From assembly GCA_013316495.1 (NCBI GenBank), contig WSMP01000006.1:1-30090 (forward strand): a stretch of DNA of 30,090 bases, read 5' to 3'. This DNA is from Angelakisella sp. (GTDB lineage Bacteria; Bacillota; Clostridia; Oscillospirales; Ruminococcaceae). Under the pieces are notes generated by a model that was given only the letters and a program-made list of their open reading frames with translations, made no database searches and was not told where the DNA came from. Both the position numbers and the translations under genes were made by a program. Of the stretch, positions 29,861 to 30,090 are shown in pieces; within the stretch, counting starts at the first letter, position 1; every line of letters begins with the position of its first letter.

Positions 29861-30090
29861 CTATTTAAAATTTCCCGGCACGGTTGGGTCCGGAGCCGTT
29901 ATCCCGGCGATGCCGTCACAAAGGCGGGCGAAGATTCGGGCCGGAAGCTTGCTCCCCTCGCCGCCCCCCTCCGCCAGAATCACCACGGCGTATTGGGGCT
30001 TTTGGGCGGGATAGAACCCGGCAAACCACCCGTGGAGCACCTCCTCTTCCCCCTGGAACACCCCTGTCTGGGCGGTGGCGGTCTTTCCCC
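29861..30090 (-). CDS. Penicillin-binding protein, transpeptidase domain C-terminus (runs off the window)
   Basis: The last 76 codons of a larger gene are present. The visible part begins GKTATAQTG, the KTG-type third motif of penicillin-binding transpeptidases (here KTAT), and continues EEEVLHGWFAGFYPAQKPQYAVVILAEGG, the family's typical C-terminal strand and helix region. It ends in TAG at 29863-29861. The enzyme would cross-link peptidoglycan outside the membrane. The SxxK and SxN motifs and the N-terminal domains lie beyond the window edge, so the class (FtsI/MrdA/SpoVD-like) cannot be fixed. Confidence 0.85.
   Translation of the reverse strand, partial: GKTATAQTGVFQGEEEVLHGWFAGFYPAQKPQYAVVILAEGGGEGSKLPARIFARLCDGIAGITAPDPTVPGNFK

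Overview
The window looks like the chromosome of a GC-rich, endospore-forming member of the Clostridia, most like the Oscillospiraceae (Flavonifractor/Intestinimonas type). The reasons are a complete spoIIAA-spoIIAB-sigF operon, strong AGGAGG ribosome binding sites, frequent TTG/GTG starts, DUF1836, DUF3781 and YfhO proteins, a Firmicutes-type FeoAB, and dense high-GC coding. The assignment is inferred from gene content only. No rRNA, tRNA, CRISPR array, phage or transposase gene was seen.

Layout. (1) 1-4460: the start of a LacI-family regulator and a DUF3781 gene run leftward. Divergent from them is a tight rightward operon of a TIM-fold isomerase paralogue, a LarA-like nickel-pincer racemase homologue, a TauE/SafE exporter and an aldose-1-epimerase-like protein, closed by a terminator. 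A LacI-type palindrome lies between the two transcripts. This is the best candidate for an undescribed pathway. (2) 4461-9154: a MerR regulator with a 19-bp-spacer promoter, then feoA-feoB and a GH18 glycosidase. (3) 9158-10625: the sigma-F operon on the minus strand, preceded by a 163-bp palindromic element. (4) 10819-15661: a minus-strand operon DUF1836-trmB-lipoprotein-lipoprotein-membrane protein-exonuclease III. (5) 15678-18680: a minus-strand ABC importer (binding lipoprotein plus fused permease) with no ATPase gene. (6) 18777-21970: a DUF2238-like membrane protein and an OmpR-type two-component system, ending in a second large palindromic element. (7) 21971-26142: a minus-strand operon fur-HD hydrolase-alaX-PLP enzyme-MBL hydrolase driven by a perfect consensus promoter. 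(8) 26152-29754: yfhO translationally coupled to two small acidic proteins. (9) 29809-30090: the end of a penicillin-binding protein gene.

Functional threads. Iron and metal handling is suggested by feoAB, a Fe3+-type ABC importer and a Fur-family regulator, although nothing proves that they act together. Sporulation is represented by the sigma-F switch. The first operon combines an isomerase, a hydroxyacid racemase/epimerase homologue, an anion exporter and a mutarotase under a probable LacI regulator. This fits catabolism of an unusual sugar or sugar acid, with export of an acidic end product. Its LarA-like protein has Asn where the family catalytic His is expected, and its TIM paralogue has lost the canonical phosphate loop, so neither should be read as the textbook enzyme.
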